Below, piece after piece: positions 34,340 through 47,232 of a stretch of 64,000 nucleotides of DNA. The stretch's first letter is position 1. Each line of letters begins with the position of its first letter. A program made the position numbers and the translations under genes. Below the pieces are notes generated by a model. The model did no database searches and was not told the DNA's origin. It saw only the letters and a program-made list of their open reading frames with translations. The stretch spans positions 558,001 to 622,000 of the forward strand of contig JASBNA010000018.1 in the NCBI GenBank assembly GCA_038087015.1. The letters are read 5' to 3'. Origin of the DNA: Cerrena zonata (Eukaryota > Basidiomycota > Agaricomycetes > Polyporales > Cerrenaceae).

Positions 34340-35345
34340 AATTAACAGATCTTTGTGCTTGAACATAAGAAAGCCCTTTGTATTTCTCAATTACCACTAT
34401 TAGATCATTATGCTGCTACTAATAATGAACACTTTTACCACCTCATTTATATCAGTCTAGCTATATTTGATCAACTTGTAGATACGATCAGAGCAGATCC
34501 TATCCTGTTTTCTATAATAAATCTAAAAATTAATAAATGCCTATATGCTATCAGTTTGCAATATATATGCAGTGTATAGGTTATTATAAAAATGCAATAA
34601 GTGTTACTGACTTCTCTGATTAAATGAGGTTGTTTGCTAGTACAGTAGAGAATTACACCATATATGTTGCAATTGCTGTTATTGCACTATATGATGATAT
34701 ATTAGCTAGGCTAACAACTAAAGATAAGGAGTCTGCTAAAAAATAGATATGTGATACAATCAAATATCTGAGTTGAGATGAGGATTTATTGAAGTTGATA
34801 AAATCATATATCTACTATTCCAAAAACCTAGGTATTACAGTGAATCATAATATGAAAAGGATGAGTCCTACTTATTGAGGTTATATATACATACTTGAAT
34901 TTCTATTTGATAAAAAAACTCAATTTAACTTATGTTTCTTTAGGTTGCTATTATGGTCAATAGTCTCTATATTCTTGACTACATCATAGGACATAACAGA
35001 AGTACCTATAATATAATATTCTTTGGAAATCTTAAATTAGAAAAAGATCATAGCACTTTTCTAGCACCTACTGAATGGCTGTGAGCTAACTCAGCCTAAT
35101 GAAACATATCCTAATTAGTAATATCTTTTAAAAGACTACCATATAGATCTTTGAGTGTGTAATAGAAACAGTTCACTTTTTTTCTTTTCAAAGTTTAAGT
35201 TCAGATAGAACATGCCATAGACCTATTGAAAGAGTGCTTTCAATCCTTATAAAAACTACAAATTTAAATAAAGAATATATAATCACATTAGTAGGTCATA
35301 TTATAGATACAATGTTGTATTGTTTTTCATAACATAATTATTTGA
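34340..35345 (+). pseudogene. PIF/Harbinger-type transposase wreck
   Basis: Conserved segments appear in order, broken by stops and frameshifts: HFYHLIYISLAIFDQLVDTI (N-terminal helix of fungal Harbinger transposases), IKYLS and a region rich in stops, then SLYILDYIIGHNRSTYN (the DDE catalytic strand usually read as IIDYVIGHTGSVHD), FLAPTEWL, and HRPIERVLSILIKT (usually RIEHAIGLLKGRF). The Trp and Arg codons are often TGA or TAA here, as expected from C-to-T decay. It is old: CpG is essentially absent. Confidence 0.65.
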
Positions 35346-36339
35346 CTCAAAAGCAGGCAGGAATGTCAATGACAGAAATAACTTTGTGTAGAGAGTAGAG
35401 TAGATATTGATAAAACTGAGGATGATGCTCTAAGCAATAAGGACAATGATAACAATAAAGATAATAGTCTACCAGTTGAGGCATCAACTGAACTCTATCT
35501 AAGACTTATAGCTGATATCCTCATATTTATCCTATCTAGCACCAGTGAAGAAGAGTGTAATTTAGGAGAAGAGAATGGTATTTGTTTCTGCTAGGATTCT
35601 GGATCTTCATATATACTGTAATCAACTGTTGAGTGTTACAACCAAATGTACCTAGACAATAACCTCCTCCCTTTACCACTTTTTACTTCTTAAAGATCCC
35701 CTTTGAACCTCTAGGCACTTGACCTATTTCTCAACCTTGTATCATATGCTCTCCTTTTCTTGTTCTCATCCTTGCTTCTTTCTCTCATATGTACCACAAA
35801 GACTTAGTAGCACTTGACCCCAAAAACCATTCCTGCCTAGACTCTTGTCTAGTGAATGGCAGGGGTAGGAGTAATCCTTGAGAGTTTTGTCAAGGGTCAT
35901 GTGGGGGTAGGGGTGGGGGTTGGTTTCCATAACCCTCAGCACCCTCATAGTTACCCTAGGGGTTGTGGCTTAAAAGTTTATGTGAATAGTAGGTTGTAGC
36001 CAAATTTGTCAAACAAATGCAATATATGCTAAAATTGACCTTTTGTATCTATATTTAGTAAACCTCTTGCGCTAATAGATCATACACCCGATCGAGATCA
36101 AATAGGGTAATGATTGGCTGTTTGTAGTGCCCAGGTCAATGAATAGAATATGGTTGATTTCAATCAAAAGTCAAAAGTGTTCTAGTTGTGCCACAAGACA
36201 ACCATTGCCTATTGTCTACTTACCTGATTTGGTTATGTAGCATTGACTCTCAGTTAGATATATATAATGAGACATATATTGCCCATCCAGCAAGTCTGTT
36301 TACTTTCTACGCCATCTAACACACCCACAAAGCCTCTTT

Positions 36340-39300
36340 CTAAAATGCCATCTATGAAATGACACACTAATCCTCTAAAATGGCCTCACTGTAAGCCTTC
36401 CAATGTATCTAGTGACAACAGTGCCACATTATGACAAGCAACACCATTACCTGAAATCCCGCTATCTCCATCTTCGCCTCCTGCTAGCTCTCAGCTTAAT
36501 TTTTTATCCTCAGCCTCATAACAATCTGCATATGTCTTGGATAAGGAGGAAGAAGAGTCCCAATCACGTTCGCGTACATGCTCCGATGCTATTGAGATTG
36601 ACAATGATGATGACAATGACACTGTAGAGAGTGAACAGGAGAAATTAAGTAAGTTAAACTATCTCTTCTGAGGTGGTGAGTGGCATACTCACGAGTATTA
36701 GGACAACTATCCAGAAAATGGACATCATATATGTATGCTTTATGGGAGTCGAACATTGAGGTTGTCCAGGAAAAGGGTCGCCATGCACACAAGTTCACCT
36801 GTGCAAACAAGTCCTGCATCAACAAGGGATGTGAGTGAGGGAAAAAGAAAACAATCTTACATTACCTTGATATGGAAGACTCAACATCAACCTCAAATCT
36901 CACCCAACATGCAAAGCTATGCTGGGGAGAGAAAATGTTGAATGCAGCAAAAGCTCTGGGTACTGTACCAGCTATGTATGAAGGAGTTGAATGATTCCAA
37001 TGTAGTGGATCAATAACACAGGTGTTTGAGTGAGTTGGCAAGGGAAAGGTGACATTTTTTTGCTCAACAACATACTTGCATCATAACATGGTAAGTTGCA
37101 TGCCATCATTACTAGACTTGATTACTGACCCACCTTACTAGAGCCAAAATTGTCCATTGGGTTGCTGAGAATATAAGACCCTTCAACATTGTTGAAGACT
37201 GAGGCTTTATATCACTGATGAAGACAGGACAGCTGAAATACTAGATCCCATCACCGTCCACAGTCTCTCGTGATACAAAACAAGTCTTCACCTGTGCTCG
37301 CCAATGAGTGGCTAAGATGTTGATGGTAGGAACTGATCTTCTACTCAATGAAAGAAAGAAAACTAATAAGTTATCCTATAGGAGCATGATGGGGAACTCA
37401 ACTTTGCCACCAATTGTTGGACGTCCCCTAACCACTATGCATTTTGTGCATTCGGTGTTCAATTCCACCATGAGGGACAACACATGCGTCTGCTACTTGA
37501 CATTGTTGAGGTACTGATGTTGCATTCAGGAGAAAACCTTGCCAAAGCCTTCAAGGTACTTTTGCGAGAGTTCAAGATAGCGGATAAGGTTAGTGATTAC
37601 TAGTTCATTGGCTACTGGTTACTCACCATAGATCAAGCTTCTTGCAATTATAGCTGATAATGCCACATCCAACGATGCGATAATCAATGCATTGAAGGAT
37701 AGTATAGTAGACTTCCCAGGTGAAGACTATCAGGTGTGATGTTTCGATCATATCGCAAATCTATGTGCAAAGTCGATTCTACGGCCATTTGATATTGATA
37801 AGAAAGAACTTGAGGTGACCCTCGACGAAGCAGAGAAGTTATTGCAAGAACTTGCTGAGGGTCTTGATGTTGAGGATACAGTACAAGAAGATAGCGAGGT
37901 TGATACAGCTGAGAACCATGATGACAACATAGAGGGGTGGCAAGATGAAGCAGGCAGACTGAGCGAAAAGGAGTTGTGTGAGGCAGTATACTCAGTGAAA
38001 ATGGTTCTCGTGAAGGTGAGAGGTTTGATCACAATCAGCACTTTATGATGAACTCAACTCCGATTCCACTCACAGCTTCGTAAACTCTCATTTTCAATCA
38101 TATACTCCACAACACACCTTCTCCCAGCATGGGAAGCTCTTCTAAGTGAGCTGAAGCTTGCTATCCGACACATGCCCCATGATGTCAAGATATGGTGGAA
38201 CTCTACTTTCACAATGCTCACCTTCACGTTGGAATATCGAACAGCTATTGATTGGTTTACATCCGATTGTAGCCTGCGGAAATATGAGTTGGACCCATAT
38301 GAGTGGAAGATTGTTGAGCAACTCTGTGAGGTTCTTCACGTATGTTGCTTACCTTTCTTTTTATCATCAGTACCACTGGGTATAATACCAAATTTTTAGG
38401 CATAAAAAAGCAAGAAAAGATTTTAGAAAAAATCCCTGCTTTTTTACTAGACTTTGCACTCTAAAAAATCAAAAAAGATTCAGAATAGTTGTAAAATCTT
38501 CTGCAGTTAAAGAAGATAAAAAGATTCAGAATCTTTGGCCTCATAAAAACTTCTATCACTTAATCTACAGGTCTATTAACCTACTTACTAGTTGACTTCT
38601 AGCCATATTAGACTGTTAGTAAGTAAGTTGACAAGTTAACAAGTTGATTTATAGGCTAATAGACTGGTTTGTTTAGCGATAGAGAATTTTATGAGACCAA
38701 AAATTCAGTCTTCTTTTATCTTCTTTAGCTGCAAAAGATTTTACAACTATTCTGAATCTTTTTTGAATTTTTAGAGTGCAAAGTCTAGTAAAAAAGCTGG
38801 GACTTTTTCTAAAATCTTTCCTTGCTTTTTTATGCCTAAAAATTTGGTATTATACCCAGTGTACTGACCTTTTATGTATCTTCTTGCAGATCTTTTACGA
38901 TGCCACAGAGTTCTTCTCATGCAATTGCGCGAGCATTGTTGATGTCATTCCAGTAATGGATGATATCGACGAGTTCCTCACTACTGCTGCCCTTAATGAA
39001 GGGAAGTACTTAGACTGTATCCATGCTGCTATTAAATTAGGCAAGAAGACCCTCAATCAGTATTACTCCAAAACTGATTGTTCAAAAACTTACTGTATCG
39101 CTATAAGTATGTTTCCCATGCTAGCTCTTACAATTGTCACAATACTGAATTGAATTTGCGACCTGTTTAGTTTTGCACCTATCCTACAAGTTGAAGTACT
39201 TTACAAAACTGAAGTGGGAAGATGAGTGGATTGAGGATGCTGAGGCTCTCCTATGAGAGGAGTTCCTTTCTAAATATGCATCACATTCATTAACAAATGC

Positions 39301-39915
39301 ATTGGGTGTGTCAACTTCCTCTGCCGCCTCAAATGTAGGTGTTACCAATACCAATACCTCTTCAATATATAATTTCTTATTGCAAGGTCACACCATGCTA
39401 ACATATGACATCTATTAGGTTTCCAGGAACCGTTTTGATCAAAAACACCGCCTCGCTATGGTCCCAAAGGCCTCAACCCCTATCAATGAGCTGGAGAAGT
39501 ACATCAAGATGAATCTTGAAGATATAGATGATTCTTTGCATTGGTGGTGGGAGCACCGACACGAGTTCCCTCGTCTCTCATGCATGGCTTTATTGTACTT
39601 GAGTATTCCACATATGTTGACTCTTTGATTTTGATACTCCTGTTCTATCTCTAATTTTCTCATTCTTATAGCTACGTCTGTGGCAATCGAGTAGCTGTTT
39701 AGCCAGAGCTGTCTTCTACTTTCTCATATCTGCAACTGACTCAGTGCTCAGTCAGTACGTGCTCTGCTCTGCCTTGGTGACTGGTCATTGCTAGGACTGA
39801 TCAAAGATAGTAATATTGTTGCTGCAATATGGCTCCCAGTTGGCCCTACTGAGGAGAATGAGTTGGAAATAGCTGAGGGGTGGGATGCTATTAATGTTTC
39901 AGTTCCGGTTGTATG
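36340..39915 (+). pseudogene. hAT transposase, broken
   Basis: Readable segments in order: IEVVQEKGRHAHKFTCANKS (BED-type zinc finger start), STSNLTQHAKLCWGE (zinc-finger His), ALGTVPAMYEGVE, IKLLAIIADNATSNDAI, CFDHIANLCAKSILRPF, a long acidic insert (VEDTVQEDSEVDTAENHDD), VKIWWNSTFTMLTF, YRTAIDWF, DVIPVMDDIDEFL, GKKTLNQYY, then the C-terminal dimerisation block DIDDSLHWWWEHRHEFPRLS, ATSVAIE and RALLCLGDWSLLGLIKDSNI. Several codons are stops (for example after VAIE and after EGVE) and frames shift, so it is inactive. Introns seem retained; one, at about 38341-38888, contains the MITE. Confidence 0.85.
38374..38861. mobile_element. Foldback MITE, family B, copy 2, nested in the hAT element
   Basis: 488 bp, opposite orientation to copy 1 and nearly identical to it by eye. 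Perfect 3-bp target duplication TAC (38371-38373 and 38862-38864). It sits inside a transposase intron, between a GTATGT donor near 38341 and a TTGCAG acceptor near 38889. Confidence 0.92.
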
Positions 39916-40165
39916 ACATATCTTGCTTAGTAGAATATGATAGTGCTGTAAATTAATAAATAATCCTTATTTGAAATCTCTCTTTAAATGCCTGAATTGA
40001 AGTGTTTTCTGAAAAAACCCTCAAGGGTTGGAAAACCTCTCAAAACCCCTCCAACCCTTGGTTTGACCTCTACCCTTATGTGGGGGTATCAACCCTTTGG
40101 GGGTAGGGGTGGGGGTTACTACCTAGTGATCCAGGGGTTGACCCCTGCCATTCACTACTCTTGTC

Positions 40166-41095
40166 TAGCTCTTGCTCTAGAACCATGACATCATAGTGAC
40201 ATCATAGTGACCTTATCATAATATTACTGATAACCTTATCCCCTGTTCTATTTTTAGCCTCCTTTGACCTCTCTAACTATATAAGGACCCATAATATACT
40301 TGGTATATTTCTCAACCTGACCTAGGCAATTATCTCTATCATATCCTGATAAACTCCTTTGACCCTGAACCTGCATGATAGGGCTCTGCTTATAACATTC
40401 AGATATATACTGTTATATAAGAAAGAATTAAAATATCAAGTTGAGATTGTTGAGATTGTGACAGTCATAGTTTAGTTTATGTCCTATATGCTGCTGATAC
40501 TAACTATCTTGAAAAAGGCAATAATAATTAATTACATAACATTTTTCAGTGCAATTATAGATATAGAATCTATTTTCTAAGATATAGAAATTATATCCAG
40601 CTACTCTATCTATTTCTATAATAATATACTATAGCTATCTAATATTCTGATTCTAATCTGAACCAGAAATCCATTTTCAAAAGTAAGATTCAACACATTT
40701 ACAAGTTCTAACTATAGATCATTAATATTCATACTAAAAATTAGATAGACTATAATTGACAAATAAAAAGTCCTATTTATATCTATCCAGTGATATCTCT
40801 GAACCCAAAGCTCAATGAATTAGTATTATTGATAGTATCTAAGGCTGTGTCTTCTGACTGTAATATAGAAGGAGAAGTGAAAGCTGATGAAGATAAATAA
40901 GTGAAAAAAAAACTATATATTATAATTGTAGATCTTACAGTAGAGATATTGTAGCCTGAGAAGATATAAAAGGTATCAAAGATAACAAAGAAATATAATT
41001 TACTGAAGGAATAGTGAAATTAGAAATATTGATAAAGGGCATATTTAAAAAATTTGCCTGCCCACTTGATATCTGCCCTGCAGTAAGATAGACCT
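40166..41095. other. AT-rich stretch without recognisable feature
   Basis: Right flank of the hAT element. Pyrimidine-rich phrases such as TTTGACCTCTCTAAC and ATTTCTCAACCT echo similar text left of the element (about 35700-35745), so both may belong to an older sequence that the hAT split. No gene. Confidence 0.4.
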
Positions 41096-41436
41096 ACCAC
41101 ACAAATGACTACTATCATCACAGTGTGACTATCACATATATATGCCTGATTAGACACAATGAAGCAATAGAAGTAGTCATTGACGGGCGGCAAATCTTGC
41201 TTAGGCCTGAATTTCTGCAACAGGTAGACTAAGGTTATGAGCAGAAGACCTGTTTTGAAAATCAGAAACCTGAGAAATAAAGCAACGTTGTGAGGCTTCA
41301 ACTCTCAGATTTCTGATTTTTGAAAAAAGGTGTTGAGGAAAACTAGTAGCAAGTACTATGTTTTTCCTCACCCAAACTAGTGTAAGAGTGACAGAATCAT
41401 GTACATGATGTAGTCATTTGTGTAGTGGGTCTATCT
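41096..41436. mobile_element. Small MITE with about 50-bp inverted ends
   Basis: Left end AGATAGACCTACCACACAAA and right end (complement) AGATAGACCCACTACACAAA, each continuing TGACTAC; similarity reaches about 50 bp in. A TA lies on each side (41094-41095, 41437-41438), suggesting a Tc1/mariner- or PIF-like TA duplication. Confidence 0.65.
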
Positions 41437-44400
41437 TAGCAACTGATATATATCCTATAGTAAAAACTGATATCTAGCTTATAGCAACAACTAGTAGCTA
41501 TATGATAGTGGCTATATTGAAAGTGAATATTGATATAATGATATTATAGTATTAGGGGAGAATTATAAGTGTAGTATTGATGATAATAGAACTGTAGTTT
41601 GATACCAGCCATATGAGACAAAGCTGATTGGAAAATGACTGAGTGAGAGACCTAGAAATGTGAATGCAGAGAACAGATCTAAGAGATTAGAGAATGAGCT
41701 TCAGTCTGTTGTAGGAGTAGAACGACTGAAGCATCAGTGAGTCACAGTGCGGAATATGACCAATCGCACATGAGCTCGATAAGGTAAGTAAAGAACAGAA
41801 AAGAAAGAGACGCTAGGTGTCATACTATGCTTGTATTCTAACAAGAAAGATGTTAAATATTGAGGCTGAAAGACATATTGAGAGTCTAATGGAAATTGTA
41901 ATTGTAAAAAATATCAAAGCTGCAAAATATATTAAGACTGCAATAGTCATTAAGGTTAGATCAAATATTATAACTGTGATAGATATTAAGATTGTGTCAG
42001 ATATTGAGACTAAGATTGGTTAGTATCTAAAAAGTGAGAGACTGGAGAGAGGCTTGCAGACAGAGTGTGAGAGAGGCCTGTATATAAAGAGAGGTGATGA
42101 GTTAAATTTAGTATAATTTCTAACACTCTTAGCTAAATTTCCTTGTTTTTTATAGTCTGAAGCCTCTCTTACTTAACCAAAAGCTATTTCATAGTCAATA
42201 AAAGCTTTCTTTTTGAATTTCCAATCTTAGCATCTATGACCTCCTTTGTTATGCCCTCAATTCTGACATTAAGGAAATTGATAGAGGCATCATATCTTAA
42301 GCATTTTGAAACAGATTTTAACAATGAGAGTTCCACTAACACTATAGGGCTTAGAACAGTTAAATTTCAACAGATTGGAATAGTAAATTTTTAACATTTA
42401 TTTGGTCAATTTATGCCTAGAAAAGTGGGTATTACACCTGTTGATAATCAACAATGAGGTGCAAGTTTGAACAGGTGCTATTATAACATCCTGTAATCAT
42501 TTCAACATATTTTTAACATCTTATGTATTATTTTTTAGCAATCTTGTAATATTAATAGTATACAGTTATTGTCATTACAGCTCTATAATAATATTTTTAT
42601 TCTCAAAATCATAATAGTAAATAAAAAGAAATATTATATTATTATAATAGTGCTATTAGCAGCCTATCATATAATATATATATAAGTACTCTATCACTAT
42701 TGGTAGTCTATCAAAGACCTGTTGCTAATCCTACTAGCTCTAGATCTATAAGTGTAGTTATTTCAACATGACATTTGAGACTGACCTTCATATTTACTGT
42801 GTCTGAGATATAGATTGGAACAAGTATCTAATAGATATATCAGCACAAAAGTAGCACCAGATATGAAATAGAACTTACAAGTGAGGGAACTTATGAATAT
42901 AGTATATTAGCTTAAAAATACTATAGTGGTTGAGAGGAGAGATAGTTGATTTAGAATAAAGTATTGCAGTCATGTTTTTATATTGCAAGAGTGTGCTGGC
43001 ATCATTATACTAGCAATATACAGCAGTTGTGATAAAGGGAGCTAATTTGGCACTTGAAACTACATATCAATAATGCATTGATTTTGAACATTTCAATAGA
43101 TAATCTGTAGATGAGCAGTTAAACATTGGCTAAAGTTGCCTTTATAGTGTAAGACCAATGGTAATTGTTGCAATAAAGATGATAATAGCTGTTGCATACA
43201 AGATGATGATGGCCACTGCATAGAAAATAATATCAGCTGTTGTATAGATAGAGCTATAGTTAAGGCTGGCACCATAGTTAAAGGTAATAACCTCTATTTT
43301 GAATATGTGCTATGTAGTTAGGAGAATGTTGAGCTTGATCAACTTTGTTCAGCAGGCATTTTGCCCTTATCTTTAGATAACTCTATAACATTGGTAAGAG
43401 GCTGTGCTCCTTCCTTTTAGATTGAAATAGGTAGTAATAGTACAAGCTAGTTAAATATAGATATAGGCTATATGAAGATATATATTAGATATAGAGATAG
43501 AAGCTGAGATATAGATGTAGCAATCAATTTGATATAAAGTAAAGGACAGTCTATAGAGGGTTTGATATTCTCAAGCAACTATGATACAACAGCAGATAAG
43601 AGCTGCCTAGCAGCTTCTTCATCTACTAGAGCAGTTGCCATATCAAAAAGACACTTTAATGATGATATTGATATTACAAATGATAACTTGTAGGGACTGG
43701 GAGAATCAAAATTCTCCTGTGCACTCTGTGAGCTATAGAAACTTATACCAGAGCTTTGAAAAGCCTAGACTAAACCTCCTTCTTCTAAGTTAGTAGTTGA
43801 AAACATTCTATAGTTATATAAACTTTATATGTTGAGCTCTGTCTGATAGGATTTAAGCTAATATACAGATAACAGCAATGCTATTGATAGTGTAGAGGGG
43901 TCTATAACTGGGTAATAGAAGTAAGTCAAAGAATAACATACCTAACTATGAAATCACTTATATACAGGGTTACCAACTGCCTGTTCTGGTGCCTATAAAC
44001 TATTATCTACTGATAACAATAGCAAATCTGATGAACAGTTATCTAAGATGATTCAGATTAGATATGATATATTGTATAATAATATAATACTTATTTTTTA
44101 GAAATTTATTATATAATGCTACCAATTGAGAGCCACATCTATAGAACATAGTGTAGGTTTGCTCAGTTAGTAGTTGATTAGCAGCTGTATTAGCCACAAT
44201 AGGGTTAATGTTTGATTGATTGTCAAGAAACTCCTAAAGATAATTAAAATATAAGATTTTAGCAGCTATTATTGCTTTAAAAATAATATATAAGACTTTG
44301 CATCCAACAGTAAAATCAATATAAATATACTTTCTAGGTTAGGTTGCTTGAGAGTTGGTTGCCTAAGAACATCTTCACCTGATTATAATTTTTGAATCCT

Positions 44401-45120
44401 GAGATACACTTTGTCTTTTATACTACTACTAGTGAACACAAAAAAGAAAGAAAATGATAAAGTCAACTTACTATTTGACCTATTTCTTAACTTTCTAGGT
44501 ATACTATATTATAATACAAAAATATTCTAAATAATAACTATCCTATTTATTTTCAAAAATAGTATTTGAGAGAGACATGAGGATCTTCTCTTACTGCTTA
44601 GGTTAAGCAGAAAACTGTCTCACAGTGCTTTCTGCAAGCATTTTCTAAAGAACATGAGAATACACATTAGGCATAGTAAGGGTTTAATGTGAACTAGTGA
44701 TATAATTAATACACTTGATGTTCAATTTATATAATGAGATTTAGAGTTCTATAAAGTGAGCTGAGGGAATTAAAGCTGAGAGAATTAGAGCTGAAGATGC
44801 TGCTAAAGCCAAAAACTATAGTGGAAGTTCATTAAAATGCCTTAGTATAGAAGTAGTCTTTTTTCTCAATATTATTAGATGAAAAAGAAAGTGAAATTGT
44901 GAATGCAAGAAAAGTATGCCACTACTCAAGGTTATCATATCTATATACCTTTTGCAATAAGTTTGGCAATAAGTAAAGAATGTATTGAACTTAGAACAGT
45001 AATAGCTAGTGCTGAATGTTAATAACTTAGAATAGATAGATAACTCATCCTCTAACTCAAGACACAATAGATAACTAGTTCCTTAACCTAAAATAAAATA
45101 TATGATGTGGTAGTAGTTTA
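41437..45120. other. CpG-free AT-rich stretch with degenerate short repeats
   Basis: No gene seen. At about 41860-42020 ATTAAGACTG-like units of about 24 bp repeat degenerately. At about 43155-43250 three 24- to 27-bp units (GATGATGATGGCCACTGCAT type) lie in tandem. Many codon-sized stops in all frames. Confidence 0.45.
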
Positions 45121-45895
45121 TGTCAGAGCCCCAGACCAGACACAAAAATCACTAAAAATATAAATTCCTCCAGATCATATTGTCCAATCATACCTTCCGA
45201 TTGGATGATCTGAACAAATATCAGTAGTGGCATGGCAGACCAACTTCACAATAGCTTATATTTTTCTCACTCTGCAGTTTCAGTCTTACTTTCTTACTCT
45301 TTTTCTTGCAATTGGATTTTCAACTTTAAAAATCTTCTCTAGTATATACCTACCCTCTTGATAGACCTAGACAATATGAATGACTCTTGAGACATAGGTC
45401 ACTGACACATTGAGTAGGCTCAACACTTTCTTTTGGGGCAAGGAACTGTTGTTAGCCTGACAGATATCTTGTTATTACACTGAGTCATTGTCTGAGGCAT
45501 CCTAGTTGAATTGAATGTCTCAACAGTCAGACTTATAGAAAAATCCCTCTCACTTTCCTTTTCAGTCAAACCTCTTTCTAATTAGGAAGGTCTTTTATTT
45601 GGTAATTGCATTTTTGCTCTTTGCTTTGTCTTCTGTACATATTTTTCAACCTTCTCAGCTTATAATTTATTGCAAGATTCTTGGCTACAAGTACAGCCTG
45701 AGAGAACCTTCCTATATATAAATACTCTACATCAGGAAAACCTGAATTCATCCTTTTTTCCCACTCTCAATCACTACCAAAATCTGCCTATACCCTATCT
45801 CTGAACTCTTGGGTATCATCTCCTAGGTTTTCATCTGCTATATCATTAGCAGATCTACACAGCTAAGTACTTGTTCCAATAGTATATTGAATCAC
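45121..45895 (+). mobile_element. Possible old solo LTR
   Basis: Starts TGTCAGAGCCCCAGAC and has TATAAATACTC at about 45714. The candidate LTR at 49119-50049, read on the minus strand, starts TGTCAGAGCC and also has TATAAATACTC about 490 bp in. The right end is not resolved (CA near 45895 is a guess) and no target duplication is seen. Confidence 0.35.
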
Positions 45896-47232
45896 ATGTC
45901 TCGTGGGTGCTGTGCTTGTCATTAATGTTCCCCTCTCATATCTGCCACTTCTCTCTTCTATTTGTCTCTTTCTCTTCAATCTTCAACCTCCCAGTCACTC
46001 ATTTCTTTCTTTCTTTCTTTCTTTTGTACATAATGCTGGCTATAGATCAAACCTTCTACTACAATGACCAGTTACTTGAAAATTTAATCACAAATATTTA
46101 GGCCAAAAATAGTATATTCTCTTATTATTATTAGCAGTTAGATATTGGTTCAGGCATCATTTATATACTGAATTAGGCTAATTTACATATGGCTTTTTCA
46201 CTTTTATCTTTGATAAAAGCTCTATTGCATTGCCCTCATACAGTCAACTCTCAGTATTTAATTTTACTATGCCTCTATATCAGTCTCAGTAGAGTGACTG
46301 TTGCAACAAAATTAACATCAAAAAATATAGGTATCTAGTTGTTATATAGTACTATAGAGGATATTATTGATACAGTAAAATTAGAGATAAAGTGTCTCCA
46401 GAGTTTGGAAAAGTATGATAAGGTCTGAATATGAGAAACCAGAGACTAAAACTTGAGGTCTATCAGGTCTCTTGCAAAGTCAGATAGCTAGTAGCAAAGC
46501 ATAGGAAAAAAAAATAAAAGCAAATACTATGTGAATGATCAGATAAAATCACAAATGTTCTAAAGAATAACTAAGACACAAATATCTTAGAACCAATCCT
46601 TTAGAATCAGAACTAGTTCTAGCAATAACACTAACACACTTTGTTGATCTCTTTCAAAGCTAAAAAGTATAATATAATAATCTTACAAGTAGTAGCAGAT
46701 CTTTCATTACTGTCTTTGATAAAAGCTTTATGATATTGTAGGAATGATAAACAAATAAAGTAAAAATAAATAAAATACAAATATAGCAAAAACAAATAAT
46801 ATTATAAATTAAATAACTAAAGAGATAATTTGTTAAAAACTTCATTAATGCTAATAGTAAAAGTTGAACATCTTCAATAAGTATCTAATCTTAGCTGTGA
46901 GTTGTTTAGAAATTAGTATAAGCTTAGAGAATATGCTTTAGAAATATTAGTAAGTAAGATAGACATTAGACAGTTTTAATAGAGATTATATAAGCAAAAT
47001 GTAATAATAGTGTTATATTTTATTGCAAAATTATCTTCTAATTCTATACAAGAAAAATAGAAATTTGACCTCCAACCTTTTGCTAAGAGATGACTAAATA
47101 TCAACTTGTCAAAAGCTCTTTTTGAGAAAAAGGTTTTGATAATAACCTTTTTCATGGTAAATTACCCATTACATACATATGGAACTCTTGTCATAGTGCT
47201 ATATATGGGCTTCTATCAAGTTGCTAATCATA
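45896..47232. other. AT-rich stretch without gene
   Basis: Contains a TTTC microsatellite at about 45998-46023. Otherwise CpG-poor, with stops in all frames. Confidence 0.4.

Larger units (their letters stand above)
35850..40157 (+). mobile_element. hAT DNA transposon, 4.3 kb
   Basis: The ends are perfect 17-bp inverted repeats, TAGTGAATGGCAGGGGT at 35850-35866 and its complement at 40141-40157. The immediate flanks are an identical 8-bp target duplication, CTCTTGTC, at 35842-35849 and 40158-40165. An 8-bp duplication and a transposase with BED and dimerisation motifs define hAT. Both subterminal regions carry a G-rich block (GGGGGTAGGGGTGGGGGTT). The interior has many CpGs, unlike its surroundings, so it landed after most decay of the island. 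A family B MITE is nested inside. Confidence 0.92.
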
